45,053 nucleotides of DNA from Vicinamibacterales bacterium (GTDB lineage Bacteria; Acidobacteriota; Vicinamibacteria; Vicinamibacterales; UBA2999): assembly GCA_030680175.1 (NCBI GenBank), contig JAUXWO010000054.1, forward strand, positions 1 to 45,053, given 5' to 3'. The notes under the pieces were generated by a model, which saw only the letters and a list, made by a program, of their open reading frames with translations, was not told the origin of the DNA and did not search any database. Of this stretch, positions 8,188 through 16,093 are shown one piece after another. Position 1 is the first letter of the stretch. Every line of letters begins with the position of its first letter. The position numbers were made by a program, and so were the translations under genes.

Positions 8188-9195
8188 GTGCGCGCATCCC
8201 CTGCAGCCCCGATTGCTTACGCGCCGCTGCCCCGCTGGGCGGGCGGCCACCGGATGACGTTGTACGCGTGGGCGCGCCCGCGCCGCTTTCCGGAACTCCC
8301 GGCACCCGAGGCGCGGCTCTTCGACGTCGCGCCGGACACGCGCGTCCTGGCGCACTGCCACTGGCAGCCCGCGCGCGATCGCGCGGTGACGCTGCTGCTG
8401 CTCCACGGACTCGAGGGCTCGAGCGACGGCCACTACATGCGCGGGCTCGCCGAGAAGGCGTGGCGCCGCGGCTTCAACATCGTCAGGCTCAACCAGCGGA
8501 ATTGCGGCGGCACCGAGCACCTGTCGCGCGGGCTCTACCATTCCGGGCTGACCGCCGACCCGCGCGCCGTGATGGAGGAGCTGGCCACGCGGGACGGACT
8601 CGCGCGCGTCGCCATCGCCGGCTACTCGCTTGGCGGCAACCTGGCCCTGAAGATCGCCGGCGAACTCGGCGGCGCGCACGGCGGCCGGCTGCTCGCCGTG
8701 GCCGCGGTCTCACCGGTGATGGAGCTCGGCGTCTGCGTCGAGGCCCTCGAGCGCCGTGAGAACGCGCTCTATCAGTGGCACTTCGTGCACCACCTGAAGG
8801 GACGGCTGCGGCGCAAGGCGCGCGCCTTCCCCGGCGACTGGGACCTCGGCCCCCTGGCGACGCTCCGCACGGTCCGCGAGTTCGACGAGCGGTACACGGC
8901 GCCGCACCACGGCTTCACGAGCGCCGCCGACTACTACCATCGCGCCAGCGCACGCCGCGTCCTCGAGCACATCCAGGTGCCCGCCCTCATCCTCACCGCG
9001 GCCGACGACCCGTTCGTGCCGCCGGCCCCCTTTCGCGATCCCGTCGTCGCCGCCCACCCGCACGTGACGACCGTGATCACGGAGCACGGCGGGCACTGCG
9101 GCTTCGTCGGCGCCCCGGAGGGCGACGATGGCTACTGGGCGGAGAGAACGGTGGTGGAGTGGATTGCAGAATGCAGATTGCAGATTGCAGATTGA
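8188..9195 (+). CDS. Alpha/beta hydrolase, YheT/COG0429 type
   Basis: The order of motifs matches the YheT-like esterase family: LLLLHGLEGSSDGHY, the NQRNCGGTEH loop, the nucleophile elbow GYSLGGNLALK, the acid TAADDPFVPP, and the histidine EHGGHCGFVG. The substrate is unknown; family members act on short esters. GTG 8188 is the only good start; a -10-like TAGAGT is at 8140-8145, giving a leader of about 35 bases. The last residues (ECRLQIAD) are encoded by a GCAGATT repeat array that has run into the gene and supplies its stop codon. Confidence 0.88.
   Translation: MRASPAAPIAYAPLPRWAGGHRMTLYAWARPRRFPELPAPEARLFDVAPDTRVLAHCHWQPARDRAVTLLLLHGLEGSSDGHYMRGLAEKAWRRGFNIVRLNQRNCGGTEHLSRGLYHSGLTADPRAVMEELATRDGLARVAIAGYSLGGNLALKIAGELGGAHGGRLLAVAAVSPVMELGVCVEALERRENALYQWHFVHHLKGRLRRKARAFPGDWDLGPLATLRTVREFDERYTAPHHGFTSAADYYHRASARRVLEHIQVPALILTAADDPFVPPAPFRDPVVAAHPHVTTVITEHGGHCGFVGAPEGDDGYWAERTVVEWIAECRLQIAD
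9163..9194. repeat. GCAGATT short-word repeat overlapping a gene end
   Basis: Four words of the GCAGATT type in tandem, matching the array at 91-123. The array forms the last codons of the alpha/beta hydrolase gene. A small hairpin follows (ATCCCG / CGGGAT, about 9195-9220). Confidence 0.8.
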
Positions 9196-9243
9196 TCCCG
9201 CGCAAGATCGACGGGATTTGCAGGTCGGCGCGCAGGCCAGAGG

Positions 9244-9945
9244 TCAGGCCAGGCGGTCCATCAGCAGGCGCGCGAAGGCCGGGCCCTTCCCCTCGTCTTC
9301 GTGCTTGAAGTAGACGAACACCTCGCGGCACTCGGCCGCCAGGGCGCGCACCGTGCCGGCCCAGCGATCGATATCGGCCTCGCCATACCCTTCATCGCGC
9401 AGCCGCAGGTACGCGTAGTCGGCGGTCCGCACGACCGGCGTGGATCGCGTGTCGCTGTCGGCGATACACAACGCGAGGTTGCGGGCACGGAGCCGCGCGT
9501 AGACGTCCTCGTCGAGCCACGAGTCGTGGCGGAACTCGAACGCGGCGCACACCGCCGGCGGGAGCGTGGCCAGGAACCGGTCGAAGACGTCGAGGTCCTT
9601 CTTCAGGTTGGGGGGCAGCTGGAAGAGCAGCGCGGCGAGCTGCGGGCCGAGTTCCCCGGCCGCGGCGCAAAACGCGGCCACGCTGTCGCCGACGTCCTTG
9701 AGCCGCCGGTCGTGCGTGATGCGGCGCGGCGCCTTCAGCGTGAACCGGAAGCCCGGCGGCACCTGCGCCTGCCAGCCCGCGATGGTGGCGGGCGTCGGCA
9801 TGCGGTAGAACGTGGCGTTGATCTCGACCGTGGAGAAGCGGCCGGCGTAGTACGGCAGCATCTTCGCAGCCGCCAGCCCCTCGGGGTAGAAGGACCCCTT
9901 CCACTCGGGATAGCTGTAGCCGGAAGTACCAACGAGGACGGGCAC
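9244..9945 (-). CDS. DUF72 domain-containing protein
   Basis: The 233-residue protein has the DUF72 TIM-barrel signature: GTSGYSYPEWKGSFYP at the start, FSTVEINATFYRMP, FRFTLKAPRRITH, ALLFQLPPNLKKD, FEFRHDSW, and the C-terminal VYFKHEDEGKGP. The function of this widespread family is not established; a relation to TIM-barrel endonucleases or isomerases has been suggested. It lies downstream of the RRM protein gene on the same strand, separated by an inverted-arm repeat. Confidence 0.92.
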   Translation of the reverse strand: MPVLVGTSGYSYPEWKGSFYPEGLAAAKMLPYYAGRFSTVEINATFYRMPTPATIAGWQAQVPPGFRFTLKAPRRITHDRRLKDVGDSVAAFCAAAGELGPQLAALLFQLPPNLKKDLDVFDRFLATLPPAVCAAFEFRHDSWLDEDVYARLRARNLALCIADSDTRSTPVVRTADYAYLRLRDEGYGEADIDRWAGTVRALAAECREVFVYFKHEDEGKGPAFARLLMDRLA

Positions 9946-9970
9946 GGCAGGTCAGAGGACTGAGGTCGAC

Positions 9971-10040
9971 GTTCAAAGTTCAAAGCTGGGTTCCCCGGTG
10001 CCTGTGACGCACCGTGAACCGTGCACCTTGAACTTTGAAC
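9971..10040. repeat. GTTCAAAG inverted-arm element
   Basis: Left arm GTTCAAAGTTCAAAG (9971-9985) is answered by CTTGAACTTTGAAC (10027-10040). Inside is a nested hairpin: GGTTC 9989-9993 with GAACC 10016-10020, and GGTGC 9997-10001 with GCACC 10009-10013. A related single arm occurs at 36802-36820. The element may also act as a terminator for the RRM gene. Confidence 0.85.
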
Positions 10041-10050
10041 TGACCGGGAT

Positions 10051-10383
10051 CTACCAGCGCGGCTCGCGACGGCCGCCGCCGCCACCACCGCCGCCATATC
10101 CGCCGCCGCCGCCGCGGCCGCCGAAGTCGCCCTGCGGCTTGGGCCGGGCCTCGTTGACGACCAGCGCGCGGCCCTCCATCGGGTACTCGTTGAACTCGTC
10201 GATGGCCTTCTGGGCATCATCGTCGGACGCCATTTCGACGAATGCGAAGCCGCGCGCGCGGCCCGTCGCCGTGTCCCGCATCACGCGAACATTGTCCACC
10301 GTGCCCGCCCGGCTGAAGAGCTCCGTGAGTTCCTCGTCCGTCGCCTTGTAGGGGAGATTGCCGACGTAAAGCCTCCGACCCAT
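10051..10383 (-). CDS. RRM-domain RNA-binding protein (glycine-rich, cold-inducible type)
   Basis: A single RRM covers residues 1-80 with RNP2 LYVGNL and RNP1 RGFAFVEM, followed by a Gly/Arg-rich tail of about 25 residues. The 110-residue size matches bacterial and cyanobacterial Rbp proteins, which bind single-stranded RNA and are often cold-induced. AGGAG lies about 10 bases before ATG 10383. A TATACT at 10538-10533 (minus strand) would give a leader of about 145 bases, long enough for post-transcriptional control. Confidence 0.93.
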   Translation of the reverse strand: MGRRLYVGNLPYKATDEELTELFSRAGTVDNVRVMRDTATGRARGFAFVEMASDDDAQKAIDEFNEYPMEGRALVVNEARPKPQGDFGGRGGGGGYGGGGGGGGRREPRW

Positions 10384-10532
10384 ACCGTTCCGACTCCTGA
10401 CATGCGCGCACGGACCTGACGCCGGCCCCCGCGCGCGGGGGGCGGCACCCGAGAAAGCTCACTGACGGTTCGCGGAAGACTCGTGTCCGGCGCGCGGTCG
10501 CTGCGGGCTTTCACTGCCACCGAAGATGGCGA

Positions 10533-10538
10533 AGTATA
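10533..10538 (-). promoter_or_regulatory. -10-like TATACT for the RRM gene
   Basis: Reading leftward, TATACT is a 5/6 match to the sigma-70 -10 consensus. No clear -35 is seen. It implies a 5' leader of about 145 bases before the RRM start codon. Confidence 0.4.
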
Positions 10539-10600
10539 GCAAATGGCCCGGACGCCATTCCGGAAATCGGGTCCGCCCCAGAACGGGCGTTCGGTCGTGG

Positions 10601-10606
10601 TAGATT
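10601..10606 (+). promoter_or_regulatory. -10-like TAGATT for the SCO gene
   Basis: TAGATT ends 6 bases before ATG 10613, the same spacing as in front of the DinB gene, implying a leaderless or near-leaderless transcript. Confidence 0.4.
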
Positions 10607-10612
10607 CGAGAC

Positions 10613-11482
10613 ATGCGCTGTCTGATCGCCTGCCTGCTGCTCCCGGTCTTGACCCTCGCGGCCTGCGCGCCCGCCGCGGCGCCCCCACGGGAGTACGAGC
10701 TGGCCGGCCAGGTCCTCGCCGTCCGCGCGGAGTCGAACGAAATCCTCATCCGGCACGGCGATATCAAGGACTTCATGCCCGGGATGACGATGCCGTTTCG
10801 GGTGCGGGACCAGGCGCTGCTCGGCGGGGTGGCGCCAGGCGATCTGGTTACGGCCACCCTCGTCGTGGGCGACGAGGCGTCGTACCTCTCCGCGATCACG
10901 CGCACGGGCTCGGCGCCTCTGCCCGAGGACGCCACGGGGTTCCCCGCGGGGACCGGCGTGCACATCCTCCAGCCGGGGGATGAGGTGCCGGACACGGCGC
11001 TCAGCGACCAGGAGGGGGACGAGGTCCGGCTGCCCGACTGGCGCGGGCAGGCCGTCGCCGTCACCTTCATCTTCACCCGCTGCCCCCTGCCGGAGTTCTG
11101 TCCGTTGATGGACAAACGGTTCGCCGAAATCCAGCAGGGCGCCGCCGCCGACCGCGCGCTGGCGGGGCGCGTCCGGCTCCTGTCGGTGAGCTTCGATCCG
11201 GACTTCGACACGCCCGAGGTGCTGAAGGCGCATGCCGGGCGGCTCGGCGCGGATCCGGCGGTGTGGCGGTTCGCCACGGCGCCGGTCGACATCGTCGATC
11301 GCTTCGCCGCGGAGTTTGGCGTCAACGTGATCCGGGAGACCGATGGCGGCATCACGCACACCCTGCGCACGGCCGTGATCGGCCCCGACGGACGCATGGT
11401 GTCGGTCTACTCCGGCAACCTGTGGACGGCCGCGGAGATCCTGGACGACCTGCGCAGCACGCGGCCGGGCACCACTCGCTAG
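10613..11482 (+). CDS. CusF-like / SCO1-SenC fusion copper lipoprotein
   Basis: A lipoprotein signal ends at Cys18 (Leu-Ala-Ala-Cys). Residues about 28-97 form a CusF-type copper-binding barrel with the diagnostic HGDIKDFMPGMTMPF segment. Residues about 120-285 form a SCO1/SenC thioredoxin-fold domain with Cys157 and Cys163 and the copper-ligand His249 in GGITHTLRT. SCO proteins deliver copper to cytochrome oxidase or reduce its CuA cysteines. Here the two cysteines are spaced C-x5-C (CPLPEFC), not the usual C-x3-C. No oxidase genes are nearby. Confidence 0.88.
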   Translation: MRCLIACLLLPVLTLAACAPAAAPPREYELAGQVLAVRAESNEILIRHGDIKDFMPGMTMPFRVRDQALLGGVAPGDLVTATLVVGDEASYLSAITRTGSAPLPEDATGFPAGTGVHILQPGDEVPDTALSDQEGDEVRLPDWRGQAVAVTFIFTRCPLPEFCPLMDKRFAEIQQGAAADRALAGRVRLLSVSFDPDFDTPEVLKAHAGRLGADPAVWRFATAPVDIVDRFAAEFGVNVIRETDGGITHTLRTAVIGPDGRMVSVYSGNLWTAAEILDDLRSTRPGTTR

Positions 11483-11494
11483 CCCTCGCCAGCC

Positions 11495-12220
11495 GTGACG
11501 CCCGCCCTCCCCGTCCGTCCCGTGACGCCCGCGTCGCAGCTCCGCGTGCCGTCCGCGGCGCCGTCGCGCGACGCGTTCACGCCACGCGAACGCCGCTTCA
11601 TCGAGACCCACCGCACGCCGCTCGCGATCCAGCGCTGGCTGAACGACCTGCCGTACAACGGGGAGCACGCCGGCGAGACGCTGCGCACCTTCCGCGGGGT
11701 CCTGCGCGACGGGCGCGCGCACTGCCTCGAGGCGGCGCTCACGGCCGCAGTGGTGCTCGAACAGCACGGGTGGCCGCCGCTGGTGCTCAGCTTCGAGTCA
11801 GTCGATCGCCTCGACCACGTGATCTTCGCCTACCGGACGGCGACGGGCTGGGGTTCGGTGGCGCGTTCGCGCGACCCGGGACTGCATGGCCGCCGGCCCG
11901 TGTTCCCGACGGCGCGCGCGCTCGCCCGCAGCTACGCGGATCCCTACGTGGACTTCACCGGACGCGTCACGGGCTATGCGGTGGTGAACCTGAACGTCCT
12001 TGGCGGCTACGACTGGCGGCGGTCCGCCGGCAACGTCTGGAAGGTCGAGCGGCTGCTGATCGACTGGCCGCACCATCGCCTGCCGATGGCCGAACACCGC
12101 TACCGCGCGCTGCACGCCCGCTACGTGGACTACCGCGGCCGGCACGGCCGCAAACCCGTCTACTACGAGGGACGCCACGCCTGGACACCCCTGCCTGGGG
12201 AGTTTCGCAAGGCGCCGTGA
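11495..12220 (+). CDS. Transglutaminase-like cysteine protein, function unknown
   Basis: The 241-residue protein is not one I can assign by name. The middle holds GRAHCLEAALTAAVVLEQHG followed about 25 residues later by RLDHVIFAYR. A Cys at the start of a helix followed by a strand His resembles the transglutaminase-like core, with Asp possibly supplied later (near VDFTGRVTGYAV). No signal peptide is seen. GTG 11495 or GTG 11522 could start the gene; neither has a good ribosome-binding site. It starts 12 bases after the SCO gene and converges with a small zinc-ribbon gene at its end. Confidence 0.65.
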   Translation: MTPALPVRPVTPASQLRVPSAAPSRDAFTPRERRFIETHRTPLAIQRWLNDLPYNGEHAGETLRTFRGVLRDGRAHCLEAALTAAVVLEQHGWPPLVLSFESVDRLDHVIFAYRTATGWGSVARSRDPGLHGRRPVFPTARALARSYADPYVDFTGRVTGYAVVNLNVLGGYDWRRSAGNVWKVERLLIDWPHHRLPMAEHRYRALHARYVDYRGRHGRKPVYYEGRHAWTPLPGEFRKAP

Positions 12221-12523
12221 TCAGTCGAGGTCGAACCCGCGCAACGGCTTCGAGGCCGGCTCGTCCTGGGCCTGCTTCAGGGCCTCCTCGAAGCGCTTCG
12301 ACAGCGCATCGCCGCGGTTCTTCTCGGCCACGACCGACTGCTCGAACAGCGCGTCGCGGCGCGCCGCCTGCTGCTGCAGGATGCGGTGCGCCTCGTCGAG
12401 TTCGGGCCGCGGGCCACCCGGGGCCGCCGCGTGAGACACCACGCGGCCGAGGTTGACGTCGACCACCAGCGTGGCGCCGCAACAGGGGCACGGCACTTCG
12501 AGTTCACTGTCGAGTTTGGCCAT
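12221..12523 (-). CDS. Small hypothetical protein with N-terminal CxxC knuckle
   Basis: The 100-residue protein begins with a Cys-Pro-Cys-Cys motif in a zinc-ribbon-like strand (VPCPCCGATLVVDVN), then a highly charged helical stretch of about 60 residues that could be a coiled coil. Only one CxxC is present, so metal binding would need a partner or a dimer. ATG 12523 has GGAG about 9 bases upstream; the longer open frame to 12931 is antisense to the next gene. The role is unknown. Confidence 0.7.
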   Translation of the reverse strand: MAKLDSELEVPCPCCGATLVVDVNLGRVVSHAAAPGGPRPELDEAHRILQQQAARRDALFEQSVVAEKNRGDALSKRFEEALKQAQDEPASKPLRGFDLD

Positions 12524-12650
12524 GGTCGAGGACTCCGCGCGGCGCGACTTGCAGTCCCGCGCCCGCCTGCACCAGACTAACAGCAGGCGGCCCGTTCTGC
12601 ATGCCGTATTCCGGCGCGTGCCGGCCGACTGAACCCCCTGCCCCCCGCCG

Positions 12651-13388
12651 ATGCCCCACGACGACGCGAAACGGAGCCGGACCCTGCGGGTGGCGACGTA
12701 CAACATCCATCGGTGCCGCGGACTCGATGGCCGGACGCTGCCCCACCGGATTGCGGCGGTACTGGCGGACATCGACGCCGATGTGATTGCGTTGCAGGAG
12801 GTGGTGGGCGCCAGCGCCCTCCGGCCCGGGCAGGCGGCGGAGATCGGCGCGGCGCTCGGCATGGGCTGGGTCATGGCGCCCACGCGGCAGCTGCGCGGCG
12901 CGCTCTTCGGTAACGTCGTCCTGGCGCGCATGCCGGTGCGCCAGCATCACCAGTACGACCTGTCGTGGAAGACGTGCGAGCCGCGCGGCGTGCAGCGGGT
13001 CGACATCGGCGTCGACGACTTCACGCTGCACCTGTACAACGTGCACCTCGGCACGTCACTCGGGGAGCGGCGCTACCAGGCGGAGCGCCTCGCGGGCATC
13101 GTGCACGACCGGCGCATCTCGGGCCCCAAGGTCGTGCTCGGCGATTTCAACGAATGGGCGCGGGGGCTGGCGACCGACGTGCTGGCGGAGCGGCTGCAGA
13201 GCATCGACCTGCGCACACACCTGAAGCGCCGCAGCACCTACCCCGGCTTCTTCCCGATCCTGCACCTCGACCACATCTACTACGAGGGCAAGGTGGAGGT
13301 GACGCGCGTCGCCCTCCCCCGCACCCGCCTGACGATGGTCGCGTCGGACCACCTGCCCCTGGTGGCCGATCTGAAGATCAGGTTCTGA
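12651..13388 (+). CDS. Endonuclease/exonuclease/phosphatase (EEP) family hydrolase
   Basis: All core EEP motifs are in order: ATYNIHRC near residue 15, ALQEV, YNVHLGT, GDFNEW, LDHIYY and the C-terminal SDHLPL. The family cleaves phosphodiester or phosphomonoester bonds with Mg; this short (245-residue) version resembles cytosolic EEP enzymes sometimes encoded near cardiolipin synthase genes. No signal peptide is present. A weak CCTGCCT / AGGCAGG stem (13395-13401 with 13429-13435) just after the stop could end the transcript. Confidence 0.9.
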   Translation: MPHDDAKRSRTLRVATYNIHRCRGLDGRTLPHRIAAVLADIDADVIALQEVVGASALRPGQAAEIGAALGMGWVMAPTRQLRGALFGNVVLARMPVRQHHQYDLSWKTCEPRGVQRVDIGVDDFTLHLYNVHLGTSLGERRYQAERLAGIVHDRRISGPKVVLGDFNEWARGLATDVLAERLQSIDLRTHLKRRSTYPGFFPILHLDHIYYEGKVEVTRVALPRTRLTMVASDHLPLVADLKIRF

Positions 13389-13533
13389 CGAGGCCCTGCC
13401 TCATAAGAACACGTGGAGCCCCGGGAGCAGGCAGGAGGTGAATCCTGCGCCTGCCCGGGTCATCCTGCACGAACGCGACATGGCGCCGCCGTCGGCCGCC
13501 GACGACCAGCCACGCAATCAGCACATCAGGGTT

Positions 13534-13797
13534 CATCCGCAGATTCCGCAGAGGACGCAGATGCCGCCCGCTGGCAGGTCCCGGGGCTGCCGGTCATGTG
13601 ACCGGCAGCCCCGGCTCGCGGCCGAAGGACGCCGGGGTGAGTGAGCCCAGGCAAGAACCGCTCACTCACGCCGGCCTCCTCAGGCCGCGAGACCGGTCGG
13701 CCACAGCCGACCGCGGGACATGACAGAGCTGCGTTCTGCCCCTCCACATCGCCGCGTCGTCTGTGGGATCTGCGTCATCTGCGCCATCTGCGGATTG
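13534..13797. repeat. CGCAGAT inverted-arm element with three inner hairpins
   Basis: The left arm (about 13535-13562) and the right arm (about 13769-13796) are inverse copies matching at roughly 25 of 28 positions and are built of CGCAGAT words. Inside are three hairpins in a row. The first is a perfect 16-bp stem with a 2-base loop (13581-13614). The second is compound: CTCGCGGCC 13615-13623 with GGCCGCGAG 13683-13691, enclosing a 16-bp stem with one mismatch, 13631-13646 with 13660-13675. The third is CGGTCGGC / GCCGACCG with loop CACA (13694-13713). No gene is visible in 13389-13956. Confidence 0.85.
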
Positions 13798-13956
13798 TCG
13801 AGAGCCCGTCAAGGAATCACTGTGACATTCCGGCCGTCGAGGCATCCCGCCTCGCAGAAACGCCCGCTCGACCGGCCGCCCGGTGGACACCACGACGTCC
13901 TCGATGTCGATTGTCCCGCTGCGGCGGGCGAGTGGACTGTCTCGACTGAAGTGGTT

Positions 13957-15246
13957 CTACCGAAGGTCATCGCCGGCCCGGGCGAGCGTCAGGTGCAGCA
14001 GGCCGAGGTCGCGCGTCCGGAACGCGGCCTCGCATGTGGCCAGGTAGTACTCCCACATGCGCACGAAGCGGTCGTCGAAGCCGAGCGCGCGCACCTCGTC
14101 GAGACGCTCGAGGAAGCGGCCGCGCCAGTCGCGGAGCGTCCGCGCGTAGTCGAGCGGGCGGTCCTCGAGGCCGATGACGCCGAGGCGCGTGTGCCGGGTC
14201 ATCACGGTGCTGATCTCGCGCAGTGACGGGAGCAGGCCGCCGGGGAAGATGTACTTCTGGATCCAGTCGCAGTGCTTCGCGTAGTCGTCGAAGCGGTGAT
14301 CCACCATCGTGATCGCCTGGAGGCCCACGCGCCCGCCCGGCGCCAGCACCTCGTCGATCTTCCGAAAGAACGCGGGCCAGTACTCGCGGCCCACCGCCTC
14401 GATCATCTCGATCGAGATGACGCGGCTGAACTGCCCGGTGACGTCACGGTAGTCGCAGAGCCGCAGGTCCACCAGGTGCTCCAGGCCCGCGGCGCGCACT
14501 CGGTCGCGTGACAGCGCCAGTTGCTCGGCGGAGACCGTGATGCCCGTCACACGGCAGCCGTAGGTGCGCGCGGCATGCATCGCGAAGCCGCCCCAGCCCG
14601 ACCCAATCTCGAGGACGTGATCCGTGGGCCCGAGGGCGAGCCGTCCGGCCCACGCCGCGAACTTCGCGGCCTGCGCGTCCTCGAGCGTGTCGGCCTCGCC
14701 CGTGTAGACCGCGCTCGAGTACGCCATCGACGGGTCGAGGAAGGTCTCGAAGAGCGCGTTACTCAGGTCGTAGTGCGCGTGGATGTTGCGGCGGCTGCCG
14801 TCGCGCGTGTTCCGGCGGAGCCGGTGCAGGAGGTCGTTCGAGAGGTTGGCCAGCCGGCTGAGCGGCGAGGCCAGCGGGAGGTGCGATTGATTGCGCAGCA
14901 CGAGCTCGACGAACCGCGCCAGGTCGTCCGTGCGCCAGTCGCCGTCCATGTACGACTCACCCGCCCCGAGGTCGCCACCGAGCGCGAACTTCCGGAAGAA
15001 GGCGTCTCGCTCGATCCAGAGCGTCGCGTGCGGCTCGGCGTCCGCGCGGCCGGCCACGATCTCCGTGCCGTCGGGCAGGTGCACCGTCACACGGCCGGCC
15101 TGCCAGCCGGCGAGCGCGTCCATGAGGCGCCGGCGCGCCATCGGCGCGACCAGCCGGTCCACCCAGCCGGGCGAGTGCCCCTGCCCGGCGCGGCCGTTCG
15201 TGCTACCGGCCGTACGGGTGGCCGCGTGTTCGTGCGAAGTCATCAT
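13957..15246 (-). CDS. Cyclopropane-fatty-acyl-phospholipid synthase family methyltransferase
   Basis: A SAM-dependent methyltransferase of the CFA synthase family: N-terminal SCP2-like region, then the conserved NIHAHYDLSNALFETFLDPSMAYSSA block, the SAM motif VLEIGSGWGGFAMHAA, and the family motif SIEMIEAVGREYW. CFA synthases methylenate double bonds of membrane phospholipid chains. ATG 15246 is chosen because GGAAGAGAG precedes it; the GTG at 15276 lacks that. It is the last gene of a three-gene leftward operon with DUF1365 and an FAD oxidoreductase. Confidence 0.92.
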   Translation of the reverse strand: MMTSHEHAATRTAGSTNGRAGQGHSPGWVDRLVAPMARRRLMDALAGWQAGRVTVHLPDGTEIVAGRADAEPHATLWIERDAFFRKFALGGDLGAGESYMDGDWRTDDLARFVELVLRNQSHLPLASPLSRLANLSNDLLHRLRRNTRDGSRRNIHAHYDLSNALFETFLDPSMAYSSAVYTGEADTLEDAQAAKFAAWAGRLALGPTDHVLEIGSGWGGFAMHAARTYGCRVTGITVSAEQLALSRDRVRAAGLEHLVDLRLCDYRDVTGQFSRVISIEMIEAVGREYWPAFFRKIDEVLAPGGRVGLQAITMVDHRFDDYAKHCDWIQKYIFPGGLLPSLREISTVMTRHTRLGVIGLEDRPLDYARTLRDWRGRFLERLDEVRALGFDDRFVRMWEYYLATCEAAFRTRDLGLLHLTLARAGDDLR

Positions 15247-15295
15247 CTCGTCTCTCTTCCGCGGCCGCGGGCTCACCCCGAACCGCCAGGTGTGA

Positions 15296-16093
15296 TCAGG
15301 CGTCGGTGTGCAGGCGCGCGAGTTCAGGGTCGTAGACCGGCTTGGGCACGTAGCCCACGCCCTTCAGCCACAGCCGCAGCGCCTGCCAGTGAATGGCCGC
15401 GACGACGCGGAGCGTCATCATCGGGTAGCGCACGAGCACCTGCAGCAGCCCGGCGTCGGTCAGCGGCTGTCGATCGAGCGACAGCCGCGAGACGAACACG
15501 GGACGGCCGTCGCGGTGCAGGTCGATGCGGATGTCGAGATGCGCCTCGGCAATCGCGAACTGGAAGCGGTAGGTGCCGTCGAGCGTCAGGAAAGGCGAGA
15601 CGTGGAACGTCTTCTTGTCGTGCCAGACACGCGGCGCCGCCGCGCCTGCCGGGCCGTCGGCCGGTGACGCCGGAAGGACGTAGCAATGCTGCTCGCCGAA
15701 GGTGTTGTGCACCTCGGCCACGATCGCGCACAGCGCGCCGCCGTGGTCGTAGCAGAGGTAGAAGCTGACCGGATTGAAGACGTAGCCGAGTACGCGGCAC
15801 TGCGTGACGAGTTCGATGCGCGCGATCGGCGCGGTGATCCCGTGCGCCCGGAGGCGCGCCTCGACGTTCGCTCGCGCTCCACCCGCCGCCGGACCGAGGT
15901 GATCGGCATCGTGGAACGCCACGGGGCGCCACCGGTTGACGCCAAAGAGCCGCAACCCGCGGTCGAGCGCCGGCAGCTCGTCCAGGTCGATCCGGTGCAT
16001 GTAGATCGGATAGCGGAACCCGTGCGCGACGGGCGCCAGGCGCTGGTGCATCACGCGACCGACGAGCAGCGACGACCGCCAGCCGCGGGTCAT
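15296..16093 (-). CDS. DUF1365 family protein
   Basis: The 265-residue protein matches DUF1365: GRVMHQRLAPVAHGFRYPIYM at the start, FNPVSFYLCYD, EVHNTFGEQHCYVL, the KTFHVSPF block, and a C-terminal PMMTLRVVAAIHWQALRLWLKG. The family is almost always encoded with an FAD oxidoreductase and a CFA-like methyltransferase and is thought to help make modified membrane fatty acids; its reaction is not established. ATG 16093 overlaps the preceding stop codon by 4 bases (ATGA), so translation is coupled. Confidence 0.92.
   Translation of the reverse strand: MTRGWRSSLLVGRVMHQRLAPVAHGFRYPIYMHRIDLDELPALDRGLRLFGVNRWRPVAFHDADHLGPAAGGARANVEARLRAHGITAPIARIELVTQCRVLGYVFNPVSFYLCYDHGGALCAIVAEVHNTFGEQHCYVLPASPADGPAGAAAPRVWHDKKTFHVSPFLTLDGTYRFQFAIAEAHLDIRIDLHRDGRPVFVSRLSLDRQPLTDAGLLQVLVRYPMMTLRVVAAIHWQALRLWLKGVGYVPKPVYDPELARLHTDA

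Noticed and set aside
12524-12931. Extension of the zinc-ribbon protein to a 236-residue frame
   Set aside because: The upstream part is antisense to the EEP gene and lacks a ribosome-binding site; ATG 12523 has one.
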